A DNA stretch of 64,000 nt from Antarcticibacterium arcticum (GTDB lineage: Bacteria > Bacteroidota > Bacteroidia > Flavobacteriales > Flavobacteriaceae), in NCBI RefSeq assembly GCF_007993795.1, contig NZ_CP042476.1, positions 124,001 through 188,000 of the forward strand, given 5' to 3'. Of the stretch, positions 17,431 through 26,363 are shown in pieces. The translations under genes were made by a program, and so were the position numbers. Under the pieces are notes generated by a model. It saw nothing but the letters and a program-made list of their open reading frames with translations, did no database searches and was not told the origin of the DNA. The stretch's first letter is position 1. The number at the start of each line of letters is the position of its first letter.

Positions 17431-18453
17431 ATGTATAAATCGTTCCTTAGACCTTTACTCTTTAAGTTTGATCCCGAAAATGTTCACCATTTTACTTTTA
17501 AAACCCTAAGGTTCCTATTTAAAATTCCTGGAATACCTGCTATATTAAAAACTTCTTTTCAAATTTCTGATCCCCGACTGGAACGGGTTGTTTTCGGAAT
17601 TAAATTTAAAAACCCGGTGGGCCTTGCAGCAGGTTTTGATAAGAACGCACAGCTATATGAGGAATTGGATGCCCTGGGATTTGGATTTATTGAAATTGGA
17701 ACGGTTACCCCAAAACCGCAGGCCGGCAATGAAAAGAAAAGATTGTTCCGGCTTAAAGAGGATAAGGCTATTATAAACCGGATGGGCTTTAATAATGAAG
17801 GGGTGCTGGCTGCTGTTAAAAGACTCCGGAAAAATAAAAATGTACTTATTGGGGGCAATATTGGAAAAAATAAAATTACCCCCAATGAAAATGCTGTAGA
17901 CGATTATTTGATCTGTTTCAATGCCTTGTTTGATTATGTAGATTATTTTGTGATAAACGTGAGCTCGCCCAATACTCCTAACCTCCGCGAGCTGCAGGAC
18001 AAGGAACCCTTAACGAAATTACTTACTACGCTGCAAAAACAAAATGATACCAAAGAAAAACAAAAACCTATCTTATTAAAAATTGCGCCGGACCTTACTG
18101 ATAGCCAATTGCTTGAAATTATTGATATTGTAATAGACACCAAAATAGCTGGCGTAATTGCAACTAATACCACAATTTCAAGAGAAGGCCTGATTTCTTC
18201 CAATAAGGAGGAAATGGGCGGAATGAGCGGTCACCCGTTGAAGGACCGCTCCACAGAGGTTATTCGATTTCTTTCAGAAAAAAGTAACAAAGCATTTCCT
18301 GTAATTGGAGTAGGAGGGATTCATAGTCCGGAGGATGCTATTGAAAAATTAAAAGCGGGCGCAAGCCTTGTACAGTTATATACCGGCTTTATTTATGAAG
18401 GCCCGGGATTGATCAAAGCAATAAATAAAAAGATTCTGGAACAAAATCTATAA
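17431..18453 (+). CDS. pyrD: Dihydroorotate dehydrogenase (quinone), class 2
   Basis: FMN enzyme of pyrimidine synthesis that oxidises dihydroorotate and passes electrons to the quinone pool at the inner membrane. The 340-residue protein starts at ATG 17431; a TTG at 17413 lies inside the -7 box and is rejected. The N-terminal helix region MYKSFLRPLLFKFDPENVHH is the quinone tunnel/membrane-docking part that defines class 2. NPVGLAAGFDKNAQ, NVSSPNTPNLRELQ with the catalytic Ser, ATNTTISREG and the C-terminal GVGGIHS and QLYTGFIYEGPG blocks bind FMN. Confidence 0.97.
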   Translation: MYKSFLRPLLFKFDPENVHHFTFKTLRFLFKIPGIPAILKTSFQISDPRLERVVFGIKFKNPVGLAAGFDKNAQLYEELDALGFGFIEIGTVTPKPQAGNEKKRLFRLKEDKAIINRMGFNNEGVLAAVKRLRKNKNVLIGGNIGKNKITPNENAVDDYLICFNALFDYVDYFVINVSSPNTPNLRELQDKEPLTKLLTTLQKQNDTKEKQKPILLKIAPDLTDSQLLEIIDIVIDTKIAGVIATNTTISREGLISSNKEEMGGMSGHPLKDRSTEVIRFLSEKSNKAFPVIGVGGIHSPEDAIEKLKAGASLVQLYTGFIYEGPGLIKAINKKILEQNL

Positions 18454-18468
18454 CCAATCCTTATAATT

Positions 18469-19083
18469 TTGACGGAACTTCTTATCACCTTTTTAACCGC
18501 TTCAGTTTTACTTACTATTTCCCCCGGGCCCGACATTATTTATGTGCTTGTTCAAAGCATGGCCAATGGGAAAAAGGCGGGAATTATAACCACACTTGGA
18601 TTAGTTTCAGGAATTTTGATCCATACCAGTCTCGTGGCATTTGGAGTTTCAGCAATTATAAAAAGATCTGAAGATGTTTTTCTGGCAATAAAGGTCTTCG
18701 GAGCTTTTTATTTATTCTTTCTGGCCTACAAAGTTTGGAAAAGCGGTGGCGAGATTTCTGTGGAAACCGGAAAAACTCTCAGGCGAGCAAATTGGGCCCT
18801 CTTTCGCCAGGGGTTCATAATGAATGTACTAAACCCAAAGGTAACTATCTTTTTCCTCGCTTTTTTTCCGGGGTTTTTATGGGATCCTAATGCAGATACC
18901 GTATACCAGTTTTATTTTCTTGGATTCCTGTTCATGTTACAAGCGTTCCTGATATTTGGGACGGTAGCTTTATTGGCAGGGAAAATTTCCTCCTGGTTAA
19001 AATATCACCCAGGTTTTGGAGTGATTTTGAAATGGACCCAGATTATAGTATTTATTGGAATAGGGATTTTTATACTTATTTAA
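18469..19083 (+). CDS. LysE family amino-acid exporter
   Basis: A 204-residue inner-membrane protein with six hydrophobic segments. The opening ITFLTASVLLTISPGPDIIYVL contains the SPGPD signature of the LysE/RhtB family, and GFIMNVLNPKVTIFFLAFFPGF is the conserved mid-loop. Substrate unknown (homoserine, threonine and lysine are typical). No ATG is available; TTG at 18469 is the only reasonable start, 15 nt after the pyrD stop, so it is probably in the pyrD transcript. Confidence 0.9.
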   Translation: MTELLITFLTASVLLTISPGPDIIYVLVQSMANGKKAGIITTLGLVSGILIHTSLVAFGVSAIIKRSEDVFLAIKVFGAFYLFFLAYKVWKSGGEISVETGKTLRRANWALFRQGFIMNVLNPKVTIFFLAFFPGFLWDPNADTVYQFYFLGFLFMLQAFLIFGTVALLAGKISSWLKYHPGFGVILKWTQIIVFIGIGIFILI

Positions 19084-19143
19084 AAAACCACAGGGGGCAG
19101 GGGGTAAAGGATTAAAGCAATTTTTATATGAGGTGTAAAATAT

Positions 19144-19151
19144 TATCTTTG
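19144..19151 (+). promoter_or_regulatory. -7 element immediately before the HMG-CoA lyase ATG
   Basis: TATCTTTG fits TAnnTTTG. Only 4 nt separate it from the ATG at 19156, so the transcript start would fall at or next to the start codon (a leaderless mRNA). Confidence 0.5.
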
Positions 19152-19155
19152 GTAC

Positions 19156-20019
19156 ATGGATGAAATCAAATTAATTGAATGTCCCAGGGATGCCATGCAG
19201 GGCATTAAAGCTTTTATTCCTACAGAAAAGAAAATTCAATACATCCAGTCCTTATTGCGCTGCGGGTTTGACACAATAGATTTTGGAAGTTTTGTTTCTC
19301 CAAAGGCAATCCCTCAAATGGCCGATACACCACAGGTTTTAGCGGGACTTGATCTTTCAACTACCAAAAGTAAGTTGCTGGCTATCATTGCGAACACCCG
19401 GGGAGCGCTGGATGCTGCTCAATACTCCCAGATACAATATTTAGGGTATCCGTTTTCCATTTCTGAAAACTTTCAGATGAGGAATACCCATAAAACCATT
19501 GCAGAATCTGTTGAAACCCTGAAGGAAATTCTTGACATTGCCAATACAAGTGATAAGGAGGTAGTTGCCTATTTGAGCATGGGCTTTGGAAATCCTTACG
19601 GAGATCCCTGGAATGTGGAAATAGTTGGGGAATGGACAGAGAAATTATCGGGAATGGGAGTAAAGATCCTCTCACTGTCAGATACCATTGGTAGCTCGAC
19701 CCCCCAGGTTATTGAATATTTGTTTTCCAATCTTATTCCTCAATATCCTTCTATAGAATTTGGAGCCCATTTACATACAACACCCACCTCGTGGCATGAA
19801 AAAATAGATGCCGCATATAGATCAGGGTGTAAACGTTTTGATGGGGCAATACAGGGATTTGGTGGCTGCCCTATGGCTAAAGATGAACTTACAGGAAATA
19901 TGCCTACAGAAAGAATGGTTTCATATTTTACATCCAAAAAGTGTGAGACCCATATTAAAATGACCAGTTTTGAATCCTCCTACAACGAGGCGACTAAAAT
20001 TTTTACTGAATATCATTAG
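19156..20019 (+). CDS. Hydroxymethylglutaryl-CoA lyase-like aldolase
   Basis: A 287-residue TIM barrel of the HMGL/DRE-TIM family, expected to split HMG-CoA into acetoacetate and acetyl-CoA at the end of leucine breakdown. ECPRDAMQGI near residue 8 carries the catalytic Arg/Asp of the usual PRDG motif. The C-terminal GAIQGFGGCPMAKDELTGN block contains the catalytic cysteine loop (GGCP). AHLHTTPTS near residue 200 supplies the metal-binding His pair. The PRDA instead of PRDG and the diverged C-terminus leave room for a related aldolase activity. Confidence 0.87.
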   Translation: MDEIKLIECPRDAMQGIKAFIPTEKKIQYIQSLLRCGFDTIDFGSFVSPKAIPQMADTPQVLAGLDLSTTKSKLLAIIANTRGALDAAQYSQIQYLGYPFSISENFQMRNTHKTIAESVETLKEILDIANTSDKEVVAYLSMGFGNPYGDPWNVEIVGEWTEKLSGMGVKILSLSDTIGSSTPQVIEYLFSNLIPQYPSIEFGAHLHTTPTSWHEKIDAAYRSGCKRFDGAIQGFGGCPMAKDELTGNMPTERMVSYFTSKKCETHIKMTSFESSYNEATKIFTEYH

Positions 20020-20042
20020 AAACATAAGAATACTATAAATTA

Positions 20043-20074
20043 AAAAACCTCCTGTTTTATTGCAGGAGGTTTTT
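20043..20074. terminator. Bidirectional intrinsic terminator
   Basis: AAAAACCTCCTG (20043-20054) and CAGGAGGTTTTT (20063-20074) around an 8-nt loop lie between the convergent HMG-CoA lyase and TonB receptor genes. Confidence 0.93.
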
Positions 20075-20093
20075 TATTATTGAAAAGAGTTGT

Positions 20094-22325
20094 CTAGAAT
20101 CGCGCATTTATTCCAATATAGGCACCAAAAGGATGCCCGGGCCTTAATCCCGATGGAACGCGTGAAGCGGCGTATTCGTTATTTAGGGCATTAATGATAT
20201 TTCCTGTAAAACTGAAATTGGAATTTAAATGATATTTAGCTGAAAGGTCTACTATAAAATTGGAATCTACCTTATAGTTTGCCGGGATTTCACCAGTTCC
20301 GGCAATGGTCCTGAATTCCCCACGGTAACGCCCGTTTAAGTTAACAGCAAATTTTGCGTGTTCCAATCCAATCCCGGCAAAGAATTGATGATTTGGAATG
20401 TATGGCATTTCATCGCCTTCTTCAACCACACCCCAAATTTCAGATCCGCTTTCGAAACTATTTTTAAATTCCGTATGAGTATAGGTATAGGAAAAATTCA
20501 CCGGAATTCTAAAATTGGTGCTTCGGCCAGAAAGGATATCATAATTAAGCAATAATTCAAGTCCTTTAACTTCCACTTCGCCAGCATTGAATTGATCCAG
20601 GGATCCGGTTCCTCCTGTAGCGGCAAGATCACTTCCAAGCAGGTTGCTGTAATCGTTATAAAAACCTACTACCTCTCCGGCAAATCCAAGGAAATTAAAG
20701 CGGGAACCTAGTTCATAGTTGATGCTTTCCTCAGGCTTTTCTCCTGCACTGTTGCCGGGAGGTGAGAAGCCTTTATGAACCCCTCCAAAAACATTAAAAT
20801 TGTTGTCAAACCTGTAGTTAAATCCAATTCCGGGGATAAAAACATCCACCTTATTCTCTTTTTCGGTTAAATTAGAACCGGTTCTGTTTAGGTCCGATGT
20901 TCCATAGTTCTGTTGTCCCAGGGTGATATTTTCGTATCGAAGCCCCGGAGTAAAAGTCCAGTTATTGAATTTGATCTTATAGAGAACGTAAGAAGCAAAT
21001 GCGTTGGCATCACTTATCCTGTTAGCATCTGTTCCCGGAGTCCCTGCAGTATTTAAAGTCATAATCCCGTTGGTAATATCATAGGTGTCAACCCATTGAA
21101 ACCGGTCTTCCTCATCGTAATGATAGCGCATTCCTACTTCTAAATCGTGAAAAACCGTGCCAGTATACCAGTGATAATCAAATTTGGTTTGTACCCCTTT
21201 CGAAGTATATTCCCTGTTGTTGTTTTTCATCCTTAACGCATTGGCATCAGAATTTGAAACCCCTGTTATAATACTATAAGCCTCAGGAAAAGAAGCAGGA
21301 TCCTCTAAAAGATTGGTTAAATTAACCCTTGCTCCGTTGGCGTTAAGGTCATTTAATTTAAACCAATTTCGGCTAAATTCATTGTAATAACCGGTGGTGG
21401 TAATTTTAAAATAATCGCTGAAGGCAAGAATATGGGTGGCCATAAATTGAAGGTGTTCAGCATTCATCTGGTCTTTTTGGGAGGCTGCATATCTTCGGAA
21501 GGGATTTTGTGAAAAATCTGCTTCCGTCAATCCAAGATATGTTTCATCTGATGTTTCATCTGAATACTGAAATTTAAATTCCAGTTCCTGCCCAATTTTT
21601 GCTTCTGGGTTAGTGTTTACTTTAAACTTGGCTACCAGATCATCCTTATCAAATCCTGTATCTCCACCATTGTCCAGGTCTTTAAATCCATTTGACCTGT
21701 AATTTTGATATTCTAACATATATCCAAAATTCTTATGGGAATTCCCGGCCTTCACGTGGAGGTTGGAAGTATTAAAACTGCCGTAAGTTGCCAGCACAGA
21801 CCCGGAAAAAGCAGTAGGTATTGGAGTTGACACAAAATTAATGGCTCCCCCAGATGTAAATGGGCCGTATTGTACCTGGCTGCTTCCTTTTAAGATCTCC
21901 ACCGCTTCCATTCTGGCCACATTGGGGAAATAATAAGCTGCGGGTGCACTATATGGGGCAGGAGCTATAAGAACTCCATCTTCCATTATTGTGATCTTGG
22001 AGCTTCTTTCAGGAGAGGTTCCCCTCAAACTAATATTGGGTCGAAGGCCAAACCCATCCTCTTCGTATACGTTCACACCGGGTACAGAATTAAATACCCT
22101 GTTTATATCAGTGTAATTATGCTGTTTTAATTCGGCGGGGGAAATGTAGTAAGCGGACCCGGTCCTGTTCTGGGCTTCAAATTTACTACCTAATAAAACC
22201 TTGGCAGATATTACTACCTCGTTTAAAGATTCAATAGAATCCTGTTTGGTTTGTGTGGGGGTTTGTTGCGCAAATAAGCCACAGGAAGTACAAACGGCAA
22301 GCGCACCAAATAATCGTAATTTCAT
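20094..22325 (-). CDS. TonB-dependent receptor, FecA-like (ferric siderophore/citrate)
   Basis: Outer-membrane active transporter of 743 residues. Signal peptide about 1-20 (to GLFAQ), then a TonB box-like NEVVISAK near residue 33. The plug domain spans about 45-170 (INRVFNSVPGVNVYEEDGFGLRPNISLRG, EILKGSSQVQYGPFTSGGAINF), followed by a 22-stranded barrel ending in a terminal Phe. The plug motif GIRPNI-like GLRPNISLRG is typical of FecA-type Fe(III)-dicitrate receptors. There is no N-terminal signalling extension, so no sigma/anti-sigma control is expected. Divergent from a ferric ABC transporter, which together make a two-membrane iron route. Confidence 0.92.
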   Translation of the reverse strand: MKLRLFGALAVCTSCGLFAQQTPTQTKQDSIESLNEVVISAKVLLGSKFEAQNRTGSAYYISPAELKQHNYTDINRVFNSVPGVNVYEEDGFGLRPNISLRGTSPERSSKITIMEDGVLIAPAPYSAPAAYYFPNVARMEAVEILKGSSQVQYGPFTSGGAINFVSTPIPTAFSGSVLATYGSFNTSNLHVKAGNSHKNFGYMLEYQNYRSNGFKDLDNGGDTGFDKDDLVAKFKVNTNPEAKIGQELEFKFQYSDETSDETYLGLTEADFSQNPFRRYAASQKDQMNAEHLQFMATHILAFSDYFKITTTGYYNEFSRNWFKLNDLNANGARVNLTNLLEDPASFPEAYSIITGVSNSDANALRMKNNNREYTSKGVQTKFDYHWYTGTVFHDLEVGMRYHYDEEDRFQWVDTYDITNGIMTLNTAGTPGTDANRISDANAFASYVLYKIKFNNWTFTPGLRYENITLGQQNYGTSDLNRTGSNLTEKENKVDVFIPGIGFNYRFDNNFNVFGGVHKGFSPPGNSAGEKPEESINYELGSRFNFLGFAGEVVGFYNDYSNLLGSDLAATGGTGSLDQFNAGEVEVKGLELLLNYDILSGRSTNFRIPVNFSYTYTHTEFKNSFESGSEIWGVVEEGDEMPYIPNHQFFAGIGLEHAKFAVNLNGRYRGEFRTIAGTGEIPANYKVDSNFIVDLSAKYHLNSNFSFTGNIINALNNEYAASRVPSGLRPGHPFGAYIGINARF

Positions 22326-22355
22326 TATTATTTAGATTGGTTATAGATACGGGCG

Positions 22356-22386
22356 CAAAATTATATTTGTAAATCTAATCCCGCAA
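22356..22386 (-). promoter_or_regulatory. TonB receptor promoter
   Basis: On the minus strand TTG (22386-22384), a 20-nt spacer and TAATTTTG (22363-22356), a TAnnTTTG match, lie 30 nt before the ATG. An AATCTAA half-site is inside the spacer. Confidence 0.65.
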
Positions 22387-22387
22387 G

Positions 22388-22412
22388 TTTATTTAGATTA
22401 AATTTAAATAAA
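22388..22412. promoter_or_regulatory. Candidate iron-responsive palindrome
   Basis: Perfect 8-bp arms TTTATTTA (22388-22395) and TAAATAAA (22405-22412) around 9 nt, containing TTTAGATT. Further TTTAGATT-type half-sites lie at 22331 and (inverted) near 22371. The position between divergent iron-uptake genes suggests a Fur- or DtxR-type operator. Confidence 0.55.
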
Positions 22413-22510
22413 ATTTTGAATGAAGTTGAAACTCAGACTAATAGCGGGTTTAGGCGTAATTATATATTACCTAATTTATAAATTTTAACCAAATTTATTC
22501 GGTTCAAATA

Positions 22511-22541
22511 ATTTAAAACTATTCTAAATAACCTATATTTG
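22511..22541 (+). promoter_or_regulatory. Ferric ABC operon promoter with overlapping operator-like sequence
   Basis: TATATTTG (22534-22541) is the -7 element. ATTTAAAACTATTCTAAATA (22511-22530) fills the -33/spacer region and resembles the neighbouring palindrome in its TTTA...TAAATA ends, so a repressor there would block transcription. Confidence 0.6.
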
Positions 22542-22559
22542 GCCTTCTAAATCATAATT

Positions 22560-23606
22560 ATGAAAAAATTTCTGGTTACCATAACTCTGCTTACAGCTTT
22601 AGTTTCCTGCAAGGAATCTGCTAAAAACGAAAACCCCCAGGAGAGTGAAGAAAGTAAGGTGGTAAATGTATATACCCATCGTCATTATGAAGCAGATCAG
22701 CAATTATTCAAAATGTTTGAAGATCAAACAGGAATTAAGGTAAATGTGATCAATTCCAATGCAGATGAGCTCATTCAAAAAATGAGCATGGAAGGTAAGC
22801 AATCTCCCGCCGATGTTCTTATTACCGTAGATGCTGGAAGATTGACCAGAGCTAAGGACCAGGGGCTTTTACAACCAATTGAGTCCAAAATTTTAAATGA
22901 TTTGGTTCCTTCTAATTTAAGGGATCCCGAAAATCAATGGTTTGGTTTAACCAAAAGAGCCAGGATCATTGCATATGCAAAAGACAGGGTAAAACCCGGG
23001 CAACTTTCTACCTATGAAGACCTTGCTACAGATAAATGGAAGAATAAATTACTTATTCGCTCCTCTAGTAATATTTATAATCAATCGCTTCTTGCATCTA
23101 TTATTGTAAACAATGGCGAAGCAGAGGCAAAGAAGTGGGCGGAAGGAATGGTGAGAAATATGGCGCGTGCCCCAAAAGGAAGCGATAGGGATCAGGTAAA
23201 AGCGGTTGTTGCAGGCGAAGGAGATCTTGCAATTGTAAATTCCTATTATATAGGTCAAATGTTGAACTCTTCAGATCCTGAAGAGGTTGAAACCGCCGGG
23301 AAAATTGGCCTTTTCTTTCCAAATCAAAATGATCGTGGCACTCATATGAATGTGAGTGGTGCAGGGGTTGCCAAATATGCTCCCAATAAAGATAATGCCA
23401 TAAAATTTATTGAATTCCTTGTTTCAGAAGAAGCCCAGGAAATTTTCGCCAATTCAAATTATGAGTATCCTGTGATCTCTACTATAGAGCCTGCAGGTTT
23501 ACTGTTGGATTGGGGGAATTTTAAAGAAGATCCACTATTGTTGTCGAAATTGGGTGAAAATAACAAAAAAGCAGTTTTAATATTTGATGAAGCAGGCTGG
23601 AAGTAA
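22560..23606 (+). CDS. Iron(III) ABC transporter substrate-binding lipoprotein
   Basis: A 348-residue binding protein of the FutA/FbpA class. Lipobox LVSC with Cys17. The mature part opens VVNVYTHRHYEADQQLF, the class signature with the first Tyr/His iron-ligand region, and later has VNSYYIGQM with the paired tyrosines that normally bind Fe3+. It delivers ferric iron to the permease encoded next. The lipid anchor makes it membrane-tethered, unusual for proteobacterial FbpA but common in this phylum. Confidence 0.93.
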   Translation: MKKFLVTITLLTALVSCKESAKNENPQESEESKVVNVYTHRHYEADQQLFKMFEDQTGIKVNVINSNADELIQKMSMEGKQSPADVLITVDAGRLTRAKDQGLLQPIESKILNDLVPSNLRDPENQWFGLTKRARIIAYAKDRVKPGQLSTYEDLATDKWKNKLLIRSSSNIYNQSLLASIIVNNGEAEAKKWAEGMVRNMARAPKGSDRDQVKAVVAGEGDLAIVNSYYIGQMLNSSDPEEVETAGKIGLFFPNQNDRGTHMNVSGAGVAKYAPNKDNAIKFIEFLVSEEAQEIFANSNYEYPVISTIEPAGLLLDWGNFKEDPLLLSKLGENNKKAVLIFDEAGWK

Positions 23607-25251
23607 TAATTTTTTTTCAATAAGATACCGGTTAGAGCGGTTAAAAAGGGATAGTAACAGATGGTCAATTTTCACATTGGCCATTATTCTTTTTATTGCC
23701 TTGCCGGTTATTTCTATTGGGGTTAAGCTTTTTGCCGGGCCGGGCGAGACCTGGCGCCACATTGTAGATCATCTGCTGGTAGATTATATAGGAAATTCTC
23801 TTTTTCTGGTTGCGGTTTGCAGTATTCTGGTTTTGATAATGGGTGTTTCTACCGCCTGGCTGGTAGCAAGGTTTGAGTTTCCATTGAGAAAACAAATGGA
23901 ATGGCTCTTAATTCTTCCGCTGGCAATTCCCTCGTATATTGTTGCGTATGCCTACGCCGGAGTTTTTGATTATGGCGGGAGCATGGATCTTGTTTTTAGA
24001 GGGCTTGGCTGGGATTTTATTCGAATAGATATTATGAATAAAACTGGGTTAGCCTTTGTGTTAAGTGTTTCCCTTTTTCCTTATGTATATGTGAGTTCGC
24101 GGGCTTTTTTTTTAAATCAGGCTAATAATCTCCTGGAAGCCTCCAAGATGCTGGGGGTAGGAGAGATGAGATCATTTTTTAAATTAATGCTTCCCCTTGC
24201 CAGGCCGGCAATTGTTGCAGGGCTTATTCTGGTACTTATGGAAGTGCTTAATGATTACGGCGCGGCCCAATATTACGGGGTGAGTACTTTTACTACCGGG
24301 ATCTTTCGGGCATGGTTTTCCCTTGAAGAACCTGAGACGGCTGTATATCTATCGGCTTTATTGATAGTAATAGTTTTTGCGCTGATCCTTTTTGAAAAAT
24401 GGCAACGACAAAATATTAAGGTTTCCTCTTCTAAATCCAACAACACCTATATTCACCGGAAGGAGAGCAGTGGTTGGATGCAATTTTTTATCCTTTTGGC
24501 AGTATTGATCCCGGTCGTATTAGGATTTTTTATACCCCTTGCTCAACTGGTTTATTGGGCATTTTTAACTGCACATAAAGTTTTCAATTTAGATTTTTTA
24601 CTGCTTTCTGTGCAAAGTTTCGGGATAGCCTTTTTAACCGCGGTTGTTACAGTAATAGTTGCAACCCTGCTTATTTATTTTTCTAAATGGAGTTTTCTTG
24701 GTTTTATAAAGAATATTGCGCGAATAGGAATATTAGGTTATGCTATTCCCGGGGCCGTAATTGCTATTGGGATCATGATCCCCACGCTGGCATTTGATAA
24801 ATGGCTTATCAATACCCTGGACCAACTTTTTTCTATTAAGATCGGACTTCTTATAAACGGAACCCTTGTTGCGCTGGTTTATGCCTATTGTGTAAGATTT
24901 CTTGCCGTTGCATTTAACCCGATAGAATCAACATCCCTCAAGGTAAGTAAGACAATTCCAGATTCTTCCAAAATGCTGGGAGTTGGGAATCTAAGGACCT
25001 TTTTAAAAATTGAATTTCCCCTTATTAAAACCGGAATATTTAGCGCCTTGATCCTGGTTTTTATAGATATTTTAAAAGAATTACCCCTTACGCTCATTTT
25101 AAAACCCTTTCATATAAACACACTTGCGGTGAAAGCTTACGAATATGCCAGCGACGAAATGGTGATGGAAGCAGCAATTCCTTCATTATTTATTATCTTC
25201 ACAGCAGCTTTGCCCGTGATATTTTTGAACAGATTGCTTATAAAGAAATAA
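23587..25251 (+). CDS. Iron(III) ABC transporter permease (two fused domains)
   Basis: Inner-membrane permease of about 554 residues with roughly 12 membrane helices in two BPD_transp_1 halves. Each half carries the EAA-type cytoplasmic loop that docks the ATPase: LLEASKMLGVGEMRSFFKLMLP and the second PDSSKMLGVGNLRTFLKIEFP. The duplicated architecture is that of FbpB/ThiP. ATG at 23587 overlaps the binding-protein gene by 20 nt; a TTG one codon earlier is less likely. Confidence 0.94.
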   Translation: MKQAGSNNFFSIRYRLERLKRDSNRWSIFTLAIILFIALPVISIGVKLFAGPGETWRHIVDHLLVDYIGNSLFLVAVCSILVLIMGVSTAWLVARFEFPLRKQMEWLLILPLAIPSYIVAYAYAGVFDYGGSMDLVFRGLGWDFIRIDIMNKTGLAFVLSVSLFPYVYVSSRAFFLNQANNLLEASKMLGVGEMRSFFKLMLPLARPAIVAGLILVLMEVLNDYGAAQYYGVSTFTTGIFRAWFSLEEPETAVYLSALLIVIVFALILFEKWQRQNIKVSSSKSNNTYIHRKESSGWMQFFILLAVLIPVVLGFFIPLAQLVYWAFLTAHKVFNLDFLLLSVQSFGIAFLTAVVTVIVATLLIYFSKWSFLGFIKNIARIGILGYAIPGAVIAIGIMIPTLAFDKWLINTLDQLFSIKIGLLINGTLVALVYAYCVRFLAVAFNPIESTSLKVSKTIPDSSKMLGVGNLRTFLKIEFPLIKTGIFSALILVFIDILKELPLTLILKPFHINTLAVKAYEYASDEMVMEAAIPSLFIIFTAALPVIFLNRLLIKK

Positions 25252-25252
25252 T

Positions 25253-26239
25253 ATGTTAACCATTAACTCGCTTTCCAAAAGTTTTGATAAGGGCAAAAGT
25301 TATGCGCTTAACAAAGTTTCCTTCAAATTGGAGCAAGGGGATATATGTGCCGTAGTGGGGGAGAGTGGAAGTGGAAAAACCACCCTTGTAAGACTCATTG
25401 CAGGCCTTGAAAGGCCTGATCATGGTACCATAGAACTAAACGGTGAGGTAGTTTCTTCATTAAAAAAACTGGTCCCACCCGAAAAAAGAAAAATTGGCCT
25501 TGTTTTCCAGGAATATGCCTTATTCCCTCACTTGACCCTTTTGGAGAATGTGCTTTATGGAATATCCAAACAAAAAAATAAACAGGAACGTGCCCGGGAA
25601 GTACTTGAATTGGTAGGCTTAACCTCTATGGAGAACCGTTATCCACATCAACTCTCTGGCGGGCAGCAACAGCGGGTAGCACTGGCAAGGGCGTTGGCTC
25701 CCAATCCTTCATTGCTTATCCTGGACGAACCTTTCAGCAATCTTGATGCTATGTTGCGTATGCAGTTGCGCAGCCAGGTTTTTGAGATCATCAAGAAAAC
25801 CGGGGTTACCGCTATTTTTGTTACGCATGATACTCAGGATGCCCTTTCTGTTGCCGATGAGATCCTGATTCTTCAGAAAGGCGAAGTTGTTCAAAAAGAT
25901 GAGGCCGCCAATTTATATATTAAACCAAATTCTGTGTATGTTGCCTCTTTATTTGGCACCACCATTCAGCTGAATAAAGCATTGCAAACGGCATTTGAAT
26001 GTCCTTTGAATGCCAATTGTTGCCATGCCATAAGAAATGAGAGCCTCACTATTAATTCAGATTGTGAGTACGTAACCCACGCAAGTGTGCTTAAAAAGAC
26101 ATTTTTGGGAGATAATATTCAGTTATTGCTGAAACTTGATAACGGGGAGCAACTTACAGTACTTACCAAGGAAAGAAATATTGAAGAAAAGATCACCATA
26201 GGATTCAATTCCAAAGACGTTCTTGAATTTTCTTCCTGA
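25253..26239 (+). CDS. Iron(III) ABC transporter ATP-binding protein
   Basis: A 328-residue ATPase. Walker A GESGSGKTT near 37-45, Q-loop FQEYALFPHLT near 86, signature LSGGQQQRVALARAL near 133, Walker B LLILDEPFSNLD near 156, H-loop THD near 190. The C-terminal 90 residues form a TOBE-like regulatory domain with a cysteine cluster (ECPLNANCC) that is not usual in FbpC and could sense metal; that last point is inference. Start is 1 nt after the permease stop, completing the operon. Confidence 0.94.
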   Translation: MLTINSLSKSFDKGKSYALNKVSFKLEQGDICAVVGESGSGKTTLVRLIAGLERPDHGTIELNGEVVSSLKKLVPPEKRKIGLVFQEYALFPHLTLLENVLYGISKQKNKQERAREVLELVGLTSMENRYPHQLSGGQQQRVALARALAPNPSLLILDEPFSNLDAMLRMQLRSQVFEIIKKTGVTAIFVTHDTQDALSVADEILILQKGEVVQKDEAANLYIKPNSVYVASLFGTTIQLNKALQTAFECPLNANCCHAIRNESLTINSDCEYVTHASVLKKTFLGDNIQLLLKLDNGEQLTVLTKERNIEEKITIGFNSKDVLEFSS

Positions 26240-26331
26240 TCAATTTTACCTCCGCAGAATTTCCTAATTTTTACTCTTTTAATTCCCTAAATATCAATTT
26301 TCCAACTGGTTTAGGTTTGGGATAAAAAACG

Positions 26332-26339
26332 TATATTTG
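26332..26339 (+). promoter_or_regulatory. guaB promoter -7 element
   Basis: TATATTTG lies 24 nt before the guaB ATG; the -33 region (TGGTTTAGG) is a weak match. Confidence 0.55.
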
Positions 26340-26363
26340 CACGCAATTAAATCTTTAATTGCT

